10,467 nt of DNA from Chloroflexota bacterium (GTDB taxonomy: Bacteria; Chloroflexota; Anaerolineae; Fen-1058), in the NCBI GenBank assembly GCA_016219235.1, contig JACRBO010000341.1:1-10467 (forward strand), written 5' to 3'. The translations under genes and the position numbers were made by a program. This document shows, piece by piece, positions 4,114 through 10,467 of the stretch (positions are counted from its first letter, which is position 1; the number at the start of each line of letters is the position of its first letter). The notes beneath the pieces are model-generated. The model saw only the letters and a list, made by a program, of their open reading frames with translations. It did no database searches and was not told where the DNA came from.

Positions 4114-6621
4114 ATGAGTGATTCTTCTGCACCACTGTCGGCTGTATCGATCAACGGTTTGTCCACGCAGGAAGTCACCGAGCGGCGGGCGAAGGGCCTA
4201 GGTAACAGCGCGCTGCCGCCCACCGGCCGCACGTATGCGCAGATCGTGCGCGAGAATGTCTTCACCTTCATCAACATCGTGATCTTTGTGCTGGCCGTCG
4301 CCTTGATTCTGGTGGGCCGCGCCAGCGATGCCCTGGTCTCGGTGGGCGTGATCTCGCTGAACATCGCCGTGAGTGTGGTGCAGGAGATTCGCGCCAAACG
4401 CACGCTCGATCAGATCGCTTTACTCACGCGGCCCACGGCCACTGTCGTCCGTGACGGTCAGGAGCGCAGCGTCCCGCCTGAAGAATTAGTCGTGGGCGAC
4501 GTGCTGAAGGTGGGGCCGGGCGATCAGATCGTGCTGGACGGCAGAGTGATCGGCGACGGCAAGATGCAGGTCGACGAATCGCAGTTGACGGGCGAGTCCA
4601 ATCTGATCCCGAAACAGGCTGGCGACGGCGTGTTTTCAGGCAGTTTCTGCGTCAATGGCAGCGCCCTGTTCGTGGTGGAGAAAGTCGGCACGCAAAGTCT
4701 GGCCAATGAAATCACCGCCGGCGCGCGCGCTTTTCGCCGTGTGCTGACCCCGCTGCAAAACGAAGTCTACCTCGTCGTGCGCATCATGCTTGTCATTGTC
4801 ATTTACCTTGAATTCCTGCTGTTTCTCAACTCGGTCATCAACAACCTCGCCGCGTCAGACAGTATCGCCGATGCAACGCTCGTCGTGGGGCTGGTCCCCA
4901 ACGGTCTGTTCCTGTCGATCTCGGTGGCGTACGCGCTGGGCGCGGTGCGCATCATTCGCTTTGGCGCGCTCGTTCAGCAGAGCAACGCGATCGAGTCGTT
5001 GAGCAATGTCGATGTGTTGTGCCTCGATAAGACGGGCACGCTCACGGCCAATCGGCTCAAGGTTGACGACGTGTACCCGATCGATTTTGATAAGGCGCAG
5101 CTGCAGCACATTTTGGGCACGATGGTGGCGAGTGCGGCCACGTTGAACAAAACCGCCGAAGCCGTGGCGGCCGCCTACAAAGCCGATCGGCAGCCGGTGT
5201 TAGCGGACGTGCCGTTTTCGTCGGCGCGCAAGTGGAGCGCGGTGGCGTTTCAAGACAGCGGCCTGTATGCGATGGGTGCGCCCGAGATGCTGCAGCCCTA
5301 TCTCGATGGCGCGAGCGAGGTGGATTCTGAACTGTGGCAATCCATCACGGCGCAGTCCAGCCAGTTAACCGATCAAGGCTTGCGCGTGTTGTTGGTGGCG
5401 CATCATCCCGATGGGGCACAGTTGCAGGATAACGGTGATGAGTCCAAATTGCCGGCAGGTATGCGGCCGATCGGATTGTTGAGCCTGAGCGACGAACTAC
5501 GGCCCGAAGCCAAGGAAACGCTGGAAGCCTTTATCAAATCGGGCGTGCAGCCCAAGATCATTTCGGGCGACAATCCCGAAACAGTCTATGCCCTGGCAAA
5601 GCAAGCAGGCTTGGGCGAAGGCGTGAACCTGGTCAGCGGCATCGAATTACAACAGATGACGGACGATCAATTCAACGCGGCGGCCTCGTCGGCCACGATC
5701 TTTGGCCGCATCACACCGCAGCAGAAAGAGCATTTGGTTGATGCGCTTAAACAGCACGGCCACTATGTCGCGATGATCGGCGACGGCGTGAATGATGTGT
5801 TATCGCTGAAGAAGGCGAACCTGGGTATCTCCATGCAGAGCGGCAGTCAGGCCACGCGCGCCGTGGCCGACATCGTGTTGATGAAGGACTCGTTTGCCGC
5901 GCTCGCGCCCGCCGTGCAAGAAGGCCAGCGCATTGTCAACGGCATGCAGGATATTTTGCGGCTGTTCCTGACGCGCATCCTGACGATGGCGCTGCTCATC
6001 GTCTCATCGTTGATCATCGGCGTGTTCCCGCTGGCGCTGCGACACGGCTCGCTGGTGACGTTGCTCTCCGTCGGCATTCCGGCGGTGATGCTGGCGCTGT
6101 GGGCGCGACCCGGCCAGACGCTTAAGGGCAGCATGGTGCAGCGGTTGGCTAACTTCGTGCTGACGCCTGTGCTGTTCACCAGCGCCATCGGCCTGATGGT
6201 GTTTTATGCGGCGTTGTTGCTGCCGATCAGCGGGCCGCTGGCCCCGGCCAATCTGTCGTCTACTCAAATCGCGCAGCAGTTCGCCTCCGCGATTCCGCTG
6301 GCGCAGACGACATTGACGTCGTTCCTGGTGGTGACGGGCTTGCTGTTGGTGGTCTTCGTCGAGCCGCCCATCGAGTGGCTGGCGGGCGGCGATGTACCCA
6401 GCGGCGATTGGCGGCCCACCGTCATGGCTGGCGGTCTGTTGTTGGCCTTCACCCTCATCTCGATCGTGCCGTCACTGCGCAACGTCTTCGCTTTGGCGAC
6501 ACTCGATCCCTTATCGGTGGGCATCGTTACTGTCGGCGTGGTCGTATGGTTCTTTGTCGTGCGCTTCGTGTGGCGGCGGCACATCATCACGCGCTTCCTG
6601 GGCATGAAGATTGTACAGTAG
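4114..6621 (+). CDS. P-type cation-transporting ATPase, CtpE/Exp7-like
   Basis: 835 residues with all P-type ATPase signatures: actuator TGES (159-162), phosphorylation motif DKTGTLT (305-311, Asp305), nucleotide-binding FSSARKWSA (368-376, Lys373), SGDNPET (484-490), and hinge GDGVNDVLSLK (556-566). Two helix pairs (about 50-90 and 220-275) precede the phosphorylation loop, and six helices (about 617-818) follow it. There is no N-terminal CxxC metal domain, which argues against a P1B heavy-metal pump. The VLSLK sequence after GDGVND and the compact 835-residue size resemble mycobacterial CtpE and pneumococcal Exp7, which are linked to calcium or other cation export. In M4 the usual PEGL reads PNGL (262-265), so the ion is uncertain. 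The ATG at 4114 follows a GAGGG ribosome site. A HypE-like gene follows 14 nt downstream and is probably co-transcribed. Confidence 0.92.
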   Translation: MSDSSAPLSAVSINGLSTQEVTERRAKGLGNSALPPTGRTYAQIVRENVFTFINIVIFVLAVALILVGRASDALVSVGVISLNIAVSVVQEIRAKRTLDQIALLTRPTATVVRDGQERSVPPEELVVGDVLKVGPGDQIVLDGRVIGDGKMQVDESQLTGESNLIPKQAGDGVFSGSFCVNGSALFVVEKVGTQSLANEITAGARAFRRVLTPLQNEVYLVVRIMLVIVIYLEFLLFLNSVINNLAASDSIADATLVVGLVPNGLFLSISVAYALGAVRIIRFGALVQQSNAIESLSNVDVLCLDKTGTLTANRLKVDDVYPIDFDKAQLQHILGTMVASAATLNKTAEAVAAAYKADRQPVLADVPFSSARKWSAVAFQDSGLYAMGAPEMLQPYLDGASEVDSELWQSITAQSSQLTDQGLRVLLVAHHPDGAQLQDNGDESKLPAGMRPIGLLSLSDELRPEAKETLEAFIKSGVQPKIISGDNPETVYALAKQAGLGEGVNLVSGIELQQMTDDQFNAAASSATIFGRITPQQKEHLVDALKQHGHYVAMIGDGVNDVLSLKKANLGISMQSGSQATRAVADIVLMKDSFAALAPAVQEGQRIVNGMQDILRLFLTRILTMALLIVSSLIIGVFPLALRHGSLVTLLSVGIPAVMLALWARPGQTLKGSMVQRLANFVLTPVLFTSAIGLMVFYAALLLPISGPLAPANLSSTQIAQQFASAIPLAQTTLTSFLVVTGLLLVVFVEPPIEWLAGGDVPSGDWRPTVMAGGLLLAFTLISIVPSLRNVFALATLDPLSVGIVTVGVVVWFFVVRFVWRRHIITRFLGMKIVQ

Positions 6622-6635
6622 GCCAAAGGGTTCAC

Positions 6636-7646
6636 ATGTTTCCACTGGGCAAACTCCCTAACCATTATCTGGCGCATTTGCTGAACCAACTTCCCGCGCG
6701 CGATACTGCCGTGGTGCTGGGACCGGGCGTGGGCCGCGATTGCGCCGTGCTCGACTTCGGCGGCGATCAACTGCTGGTCGCCAAGTCCGATCCCATCACG
6801 TTTGCCACCGACGAGATCGGCTGGTACGCGGTGCACGTCAACGCCAACGACATCGTCACCACGGGCGCGACGCCGCGCTGGTTTCTGTCGACGATATTGC
6901 TGCCGCTGACGGCGGACTCCGAACTGGTCGATAAGATTTTTCACGATATTCAAGCGGCCTGCGCCGAGTTGAAGGTGACGGTGGTGGGCGGCCATACAGA
7001 GATCACGCACGATCTCAAGCGCCCGATCGTGCTCGGCTCCATGCTGGGCCTCGTCCCGCGCGAGCGGTTGATCGTGCCCACCGGCGCGCGCCCCGGCGAC
7101 GCTATTATCTTGACGAAGCGGCTGGCGGTGGAAGCCACGGCGATTCTGGCGCGCGAGCGCTATCTCGAACTCGCCGTGGGCTTGAGCGCCGACTATCTGG
7201 AGCGCTGCAAGAATTTTCTGCACGTGCCGGGCATTTCGGTGGCAGCCGATGCGCGCCTGGCCATCGCGGCGGGCGGCGTTCATGCCATGCACGATCCCAC
7301 CGAAGGCGGGCTGGCGACGGCGCTGAATGAGCTGGCCATGGCGGCGGGCGTCAACTTCACGATCGATGGCGCGGTCGTGCCGTCGTACCCTGAAACGCGC
7401 ACGCTGTGCAACCGCTATGGCCTCGATCTGTGGGGCGTGATCGCGTCCGGGTCGCTGCTCATTGCCGCCGACGTGGTGGATGCGCGTCACATCGTCACGG
7501 CGCTGCGTGATGCCAACATCGATGCCACGGTGATCGGTCGCGTGACGGGCAAAAGTGATGAGCCGACGGTGTATGTGAAGCAGCGCGACGAACTGCGGCC
7601 CATTCCGCGTTTCGTCCGCGATGAAATCGCCCAGTTGTTTGAGTAG
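6636..7646 (+). CDS. AIR synthase-related protein (PurM/HypE-like fold)
   Basis: 336 residues in the PurM/SelD/HypE/ThiL ATP-binding superfamily. Visible signatures are GVGRDCAVLD (31-40), KSDPITF (50-56), VNANDIVTTGATP (68-80), VVGGHTE (116-122), and in the C-terminal domain MHDPTEGGLATALNE (218-232) and SGSLLIA (271-277). These give the N-terminal dimer/ATP site and the C-terminal phosphate-loop half of the fold. HypE of hydrogenase maturation ends in a cysteine-bearing tail (PRIC-like); this protein ends IAQLFE without cysteine, so it is a HypE-like paralogue and not a standard cyanide-ligand synthase. The substrate is unknown. The start at ATG 6636 is chosen because AAAGGG lies 5 nt upstream and the conserved fold begins at once; upstream in-frame codons overlap the ATPase gene. 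It starts 14 nt after the ATPase stop, consistent with one operon. Confidence 0.85.
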   Translation: MFPLGKLPNHYLAHLLNQLPARDTAVVLGPGVGRDCAVLDFGGDQLLVAKSDPITFATDEIGWYAVHVNANDIVTTGATPRWFLSTILLPLTADSELVDKIFHDIQAACAELKVTVVGGHTEITHDLKRPIVLGSMLGLVPRERLIVPTGARPGDAIILTKRLAVEATAILARERYLELAVGLSADYLERCKNFLHVPGISVAADARLAIAAGGVHAMHDPTEGGLATALNELAMAAGVNFTIDGAVVPSYPETRTLCNRYGLDLWGVIASGSLLIAADVVDARHIVTALRDANIDATVIGRVTGKSDEPTVYVKQRDELRPIPRFVRDEIAQLFE

Positions 7647-7651
7647 CCTTC

Positions 7652-7716
7652 AGATCTGTCAGGTGGCGCACGAAATGCCTGAAAAACAAGCACATTCTGC
7701 GCCACCTGACAGGTCT
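7652..7716. repeat. 65-bp long-stem hairpin repeat between the AIR synthase-like and methyltransferase genes
   Basis: A perfect 15-bp inverted repeat CTGTCAGGTGGCGCA/TGCGCCACCTGACAG (7656-7670 and 7698-7712) extends outward by one T/G mismatch (G-U in RNA) and AGA/TCT to a 19-bp stem around a 27-nt loop. There is no T-run after it, so it is a poor intrinsic terminator. It begins 5 bp after the upstream stop codon and ends 8 bp before the next ATG. It looks like an interspersed palindromic repeat that fills the whole intergenic gap. In RNA, the only weak ribosome-site candidate for the next gene, AGGT at 7711-7714, would lie in the 3' strand of the stem. Confidence 0.75.
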
Positions 7717-7724
7717 CAACCACG

Positions 7725-8909
7725 ATGACTTATTACACCTGGCAGCCAACCCACCTTACCGTGCGTGATCGCGAGTTCACCATCGCCACCAAACCCGGTT
7801 TGCCGGATACGTTGCTGGCCGAACGGCTGCTGGCCGACGCCGTCGACGTTGAACCCGGCGCGCGCGTGATCGATCTGCGCTGCGGCACGGGCCTCGTCGG
7901 TGCGGCGCTGCTGGCGCGCGGCGCAGAGGTGAAGCTGTACGATGATAACGGCGTTGCGGTGGAAGCGGCCAGGCGCACGCTACAGGCCAACGGTTTGCAC
8001 AGTGTCATTCCCGCAGGCACCTGGCGGGAATCCAGTGACCCGATCGATGTGGATGCCCGACGGAAGCACGCTACGCGGGGCATGACGGCTTCGTCCACGC
8101 GAGATGCTTGCGATGTGGCGATCATCAACGCGCCCAAAGGACGAGAAGTCGGGCGGCGGCTCATCCGATCGGCGATCCGCGCCCTCAAGGTCGGCGGACG
8201 ATTGTACATCGGCGGGGCGAATCGCGGCGGCGTAAAGAGCCTGATCGACGACGCGCGTGATCTCATCGGGTCGATGAACGTGATCAAGATCAAAGCCGCG
8301 CATCGAGTGGCGGTGGGCGTGCGGGGTGAATCGATCGACCTGAGTGACGATCCAGAGTTCACGGAACACACCGTCGCTGTGCGCGATCAGACGTGGCGCT
8401 ATACGGCGTGCCCTGGCGTCTTCGCCTGGGATCGATTGGATGACGGCAGCCGGGCATTGATCGAAACGATGCAGTTGAATCGCGCGGATTCGGTACTGGA
8501 TCTCGGTTGCGGCAGTGGCTTGATCGGGCTGGTGGCGGCCACGCTGGCCGATCGAGTGGTGAGTGTCGACGCCAGCGCGCTCGCCATCGAAGCGACCCAT
8601 CGGACGTATGAGATCAATCGGGTGTTGAACACCGAAGTGCTGATCAGTGATTGCGGTTCAGCCGTGTTCGATCGGACATTTGACGCGGTCGTGACCAATC
8701 CGCCGTTTCATCAGGGCGTAGGCACGGACTATGCGGTGGCGCGACAGTTTGTGATCGATGCAGCGCGCGTGCTGAGGTCGGGCGGGACGTTGTGGCTGGT
8801 GGCGAATCGGTTCTTGCGCTATGAACGCGAACTGGCCGATCGATTTGCACACGTCCGTGTGGCGTATGAGGATAATCGGTTCCGGGTGTTGGCGGCGATC
8901 AAGGGATAA
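7725..8909 (+). CDS. Two-domain class I SAM methyltransferase, RsmC/RlmG-like (rRNA guanine-N2)
   Basis: 394 residues built as tandem Rossmann methyltransferase domains. The C-terminal domain is intact: PGVFAWDRLDDGSRALIETM (230-249, the typical RsmC/RlmG lead-in), SAM motif DLGCGSG (259-265), acidic VDAS (281-284), and catalytic NPPFH (325-329) characteristic of N2-guanine methyltransferases. The N-terminal domain is degenerate: DLRCGTG (50-56) and NAPK (135-138) where NPPF would be, as known for RsmC, whose first half is non-catalytic and aids folding and RNA binding. The likely target is a guanine in 16S or 23S rRNA; which one cannot be told. Residues about 94-121 are encoded by a palindromic repeat-like insertion and look foreign to the fold. 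The ATG at 7725 has no strong ribosome site and lies 8 nt after a long hairpin. Confidence 0.85.
   Translation: MTYYTWQPTHLTVRDREFTIATKPGLPDTLLAERLLADAVDVEPGARVIDLRCGTGLVGAALLARGAEVKLYDDNGVAVEAARRTLQANGLHSVIPAGTWRESSDPIDVDARRKHATRGMTASSTRDACDVAIINAPKGREVGRRLIRSAIRALKVGGRLYIGGANRGGVKSLIDDARDLIGSMNVIKIKAAHRVAVGVRGESIDLSDDPEFTEHTVAVRDQTWRYTACPGVFAWDRLDDGSRALIETMQLNRADSVLDLGCGSGLIGLVAATLADRVVSVDASALAIEATHRTYEINRVLNTEVLISDCGSAVFDRTFDAVVTNPPFHQGVGTDYAVARQFVIDAARVLRSGGTLWLVANRFLRYERELADRFAHVRVAYEDNRFRVLAAIKG
8004..8086. repeat. REP-like palindromic element inside the methyltransferase reading frame
   Basis: Two hairpins lie head to head: ATTCCCG/CGGGAAT (8007-8013 with 8025-8031, containing an inner CAGG/CCTG) and ATGCCC/GGGCAT (8053-8058 with 8078-8083). 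The outer ends are near-inverted copies: GTCATTCCCGC (8004-8014) and GCGGGGCATGAC (8075-8086). GTCATTCCCGC...GCGGGAATCC is a well-known type of bacterial interspersed palindrome. It is translated in frame as residues about 94-121 (starting VIPAGTWRESS), in the loop between the NG motif (89-90) and the strand DVAIINAP (130-137) of the degenerate N-terminal domain. Confidence 0.65.
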
Positions 8910-8940
8910 GCGCTGCTACGTCAACACCGACCTGCCACAC

Positions 8941-9000
8941 AAGAACGCAGAGATCGCAAAGGCCGCAGATTTTCTTTCGTGCTCTGTGTGATCTTTTGCG
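8941..9000. repeat. Imperfect inverted repeat in the convergent intergenic gap
   Basis: Between the convergent stops at 8909 and 9012 there are 102 bp without a gene. Within them CGCAAA (8955-8960) pairs with TTTGCG (8995-9000), and CAGA (8966-8969) with TCTG (8983-8986), with unpaired bases between. The wording (GCAGAGATCGCAAAGGCCGC... CTCTGTGTGATC) resembles purine-rich dispersed repeats of environmental genomes, and it could serve as a weak two-way terminator. Support is modest. Confidence 0.3.
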
Positions 9001-9011
9001 GCGACCTGCCA

Positions 9012-9947
9012 TTATTTGCCAAGCGGGTGCACGGCGGGCTGCGGCCGGGCGGCCTTGCGCTTGAAAATATCTAGCCCCATCCCCGGTTCGAAAAGCATCA
9101 GCAGCAGGCTGGCGACCAGGATGAACGCGCCGATCCACTGGCGCGGCACCAGTTGTTCGCCCAGCGTTACGATCGCCAGGAAGACCGCCACCAGAATCTC
9201 GGTCACACCCAGCAGCGCGGTCTGAACGCTGCCCAGCTGCTTGACGCCCATGAACATCATCAGGCGCGAGAAGATCGTAATCGCGGCCAGGGCGAACATC
9301 GGCGACAGGCCGGCCACCGTCACATCGCCGGGGCCGTGAATCAGGAACGCCACCCAGACAACCGCCGTCATCGCCGTCAGGACGTACAACGCCACGGTTT
9401 GCGGCGGCATTTCATACAGCACGCGCTGGCTCACCGCCAGGTGCAGCGCGTACATGAAGCCCGCGCCCAACATCAGGCCCGCGCCCACCGGATCGATCTG
9501 GCCGCTGCCCACCTGCACCAACAACGCCACCGCGATTAGCGCCATCACCAGCCGCACTTTGGTCCAATTGGAAATCGCCTGACCGTCGAGCCGCCGCACG
9601 ACGACGACGAACAGTGGATACAGCGCGTACAACATCTGCCCCAGACCGGCGTCGATGCGGGTGAGACCGTTGTAGTACAGCAGCGAACTGAAGCCGTTGA
9701 GCGCGCCGGCGGCGAAGGAGATCATGATACCGGCCGGATAGATGAAGATGAATTTTCGGCGGCGTTTGCTGGAGAGAAAAATAGCCCACAGCACCAGCGC
9801 CGCGGCCAGTGTGCGGAGCGCCGTCAGACTATACGCGTCCATCCCGGCCAGATAGGCTTGTTTGCCCAGGATGGGCGTGGTGCCCAGCACCAAAGCCGAG
9901 AGCAGCGCGGCGCGAATGCCGTTGCGTTGGTTGCGTGACGGAGGCAT
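9012..9947 (-). CDS. EamA/DMT-superfamily transporter (RhaT/YdcZ-like drug/metabolite exporter)
   Basis: 311 residues with ten predicted membrane helices arranged as two EamA repeats (about 11-145 and 153-287). The first has G-T-T-P-I-L-G-K near residues 22-29 and a LRTLAAALVLW helix (44-54), typical of the first and second EamA helices. The second ends with GVTEILVAVFLAIVTLGEQL (247-266), the standard T-E...LGE signature at the ninth helix. A basic tail (KRKAARPQP) is cytoplasmic. Family members export or import small metabolites such as amino acids and purines; the substrate cannot be read from sequence. The ATG at 9947 lies 12 nt after the kinase stop codon on the same strand, and no clear ribosome site precedes it, which suggests co-transcription and perhaps translational coupling with the kinase. 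Convergent with the methyltransferase gene. Confidence 0.9.
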   Translation of the reverse strand: MPPSRNQRNGIRAALLSALVLGTTPILGKQAYLAGMDAYSLTALRTLAAALVLWAIFLSSKRRRKFIFIYPAGIMISFAAGALNGFSSLLYYNGLTRIDAGLGQMLYALYPLFVVVVRRLDGQAISNWTKVRLVMALIAVALLVQVGSGQIDPVGAGLMLGAGFMYALHLAVSQRVLYEMPPQTVALYVLTAMTAVVWVAFLIHGPGDVTVAGLSPMFALAAITIFSRLMMFMGVKQLGSVQTALLGVTEILVAVFLAIVTLGEQLVPRQWIGAFILVASLLLMLFEPGMGLDIFKRKAARPQPAVHPLGK

Positions 9948-9959
9948 ACTGTGTTTACA

Positions 9960-10467
9960 TCACTTGTCGTCGGGCTGCCGGGGCGACGGCGGCGTCAGCG
10001 GCAGCAGGATGTGAAACCGGCTGCCCGGCAGACGGGCTGCATCCAGCCCCTCACTTTCCACCCAGATGCGGCCGCCATGCGCGCGGATGATGCCGTGTAC
10101 CACGGCCAGGCCCAGCCCGAAGCCGCCGCCCAGGAAATTGTTGCGATGGGTGGAGTGAAAGTCGGTGTCTTCCAGCACGTAGAACTTATCGAAGATACGT
10201 TCCTGCTCGGCCCGATCGATCCCGATGCCCGTATCGGCCACCACCAGGTGGATGGCCTCCTCTTCCGGGACGGTGTCCAGGCTGACCGTGCCGCCATCGG
10301 GCGTGTACTTGATCGCGTTGTCGAGCAGGTTGGTGATGGCGCGACGCAGGTAGTTGGGATCGGCGGACAGCGTCGGCACGCGCGATAGATCGCCGACGAC
10401 CAGCTGGAGATTGCGCTGCTTCACAATCGGCTGCAAGTCCGCGACAACGGCCTGCGTCATCGCCGCC
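9960..10467 (-). CDS. Sensor histidine kinase, C-terminal ATPase domain (5' end outside window)
   Basis: An open frame enters from the right edge and ends at TGA 9962-9960. Counting from the first methionine (10460, internal), the HATPase_c motifs appear in order: N box NLLDNAIKYT (44-53), G1 DTGIGI (76-81), F box IFDKFYV (89-95), and G2 GFGLGLAVV (113-121), followed by IIRAHGGRIWVES and a C-terminal strand FHILLPL. The phospho-acceptor His box and any sensor domain lie upstream beyond the window. About 15 residues (FHSTHRNNFLGGG) separate the F and G2 boxes, a normal ATP-lid length. The final ten residues (PPSPRQPDDK) are a disordered tail. The protein would autophosphorylate and pass phosphate to a response regulator; the signal is unknown. 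It is followed 12 nt later by the EamA transporter gene, so the transporter may share its transcript. Confidence 0.9.
   Translation of the reverse strand, partial: AAMTQAVVADLQPIVKQRNLQLVVGDLSRVPTLSADPNYLRRAITNLLDNAIKYTPDGGTVSLDTVPEEEAIHLVVADTGIGIDRAEQERIFDKFYVLEDTDFHSTHRNNFLGGGFGLGLAVVHGIIRAHGGRIWVESEGLDAARLPGSRFHILLPLTPPSPRQPDDK

Noticed and set aside
3638..4135. 165-codon minus-strand frame across the divergent intergenic region
   Set aside because: It crosses the MITE and both promoters and is out of frame with the LysM gene signal peptide.
6375..6635. Earlier start codons for the AIR synthase-like gene
   Set aside because: They lie inside the ATPase coding region in another frame; the Arg/His-rich extension has no homology-like features, and ATG 6636 has a good ribosome site.
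6264..7490. 408-codon open frame on the minus strand
   Set aside because: It lies antisense to the end of the ATPase and the AIR synthase-like gene, is rich in Arg/His/Gln with no domain, and arises from GC-rich codon bias of the real genes.
7652..7716. Rho-independent terminator after the AIR synthase-like gene
   Set aside because: The stem is followed by GGTCTCAACC and lacks a T-run, and the 27-nt loop is long for a terminator.

Overview
The window looks like a chromosomal segment from a member of the Chloroflexota, probably an Anaerolineae-like lineage. This is inferred from the Thr-Pro-rich linker between a LysM domain and the rest of a secreted lipoprotein, the GC-rich coding style, and several families of intergenic palindromic repeats. 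There is no rRNA marker here, so the placement is tentative.

Positions 1-3860 hold a minus-strand gene run that looks like one operon. In transcription order it encodes: a LysM + SGNH-hydrolase lipoprotein (3789-2578); a small NTF2-like lipoprotein (2548-2147); a 38-residue one-helix microprotein (2061-1945) whose C-terminus resembles that of DltX; an MBOAT membrane acyltransferase (1941-613); and a membrane-anchored SGNH hydrolase cut by the window edge (350-1). MBOAT plus SGNH is the classic partnership for O-acylation of envelope polymers (AlgI/AlgJ, PatA/PatB, DltB/DltD). The microprotein just before the MBOAT suggests a DltX-like acyl-relay step. The MBOAT frame carries an in-frame TGA ahead of its conserved C-terminal helix, so the gene may be damaged, or the base may be an assembly error. 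A 106-bp palindromic repeat sits between the MBOAT and the edge gene.

Positions 3790-4113 form a divergent intergenic region. It has a promoter facing each way and a 111-bp MITE-like element with 12-bp terminal inverted repeats and a flush 9-bp target duplication.

Positions 4114-8909 are plus-strand: a CtpE/Exp7-type P-type cation ATPase, a HypE/AIR-synthase-like protein 14 nt downstream, a 65-bp hairpin repeat, and a two-domain RsmC/RlmG-type methyltransferase. The methyltransferase reading frame appears to have absorbed a REP-like palindromic element.

Positions 9012-10467 are minus-strand: the ATPase end of a sensor histidine kinase (5' end outside the window) followed by an EamA-family transporter.
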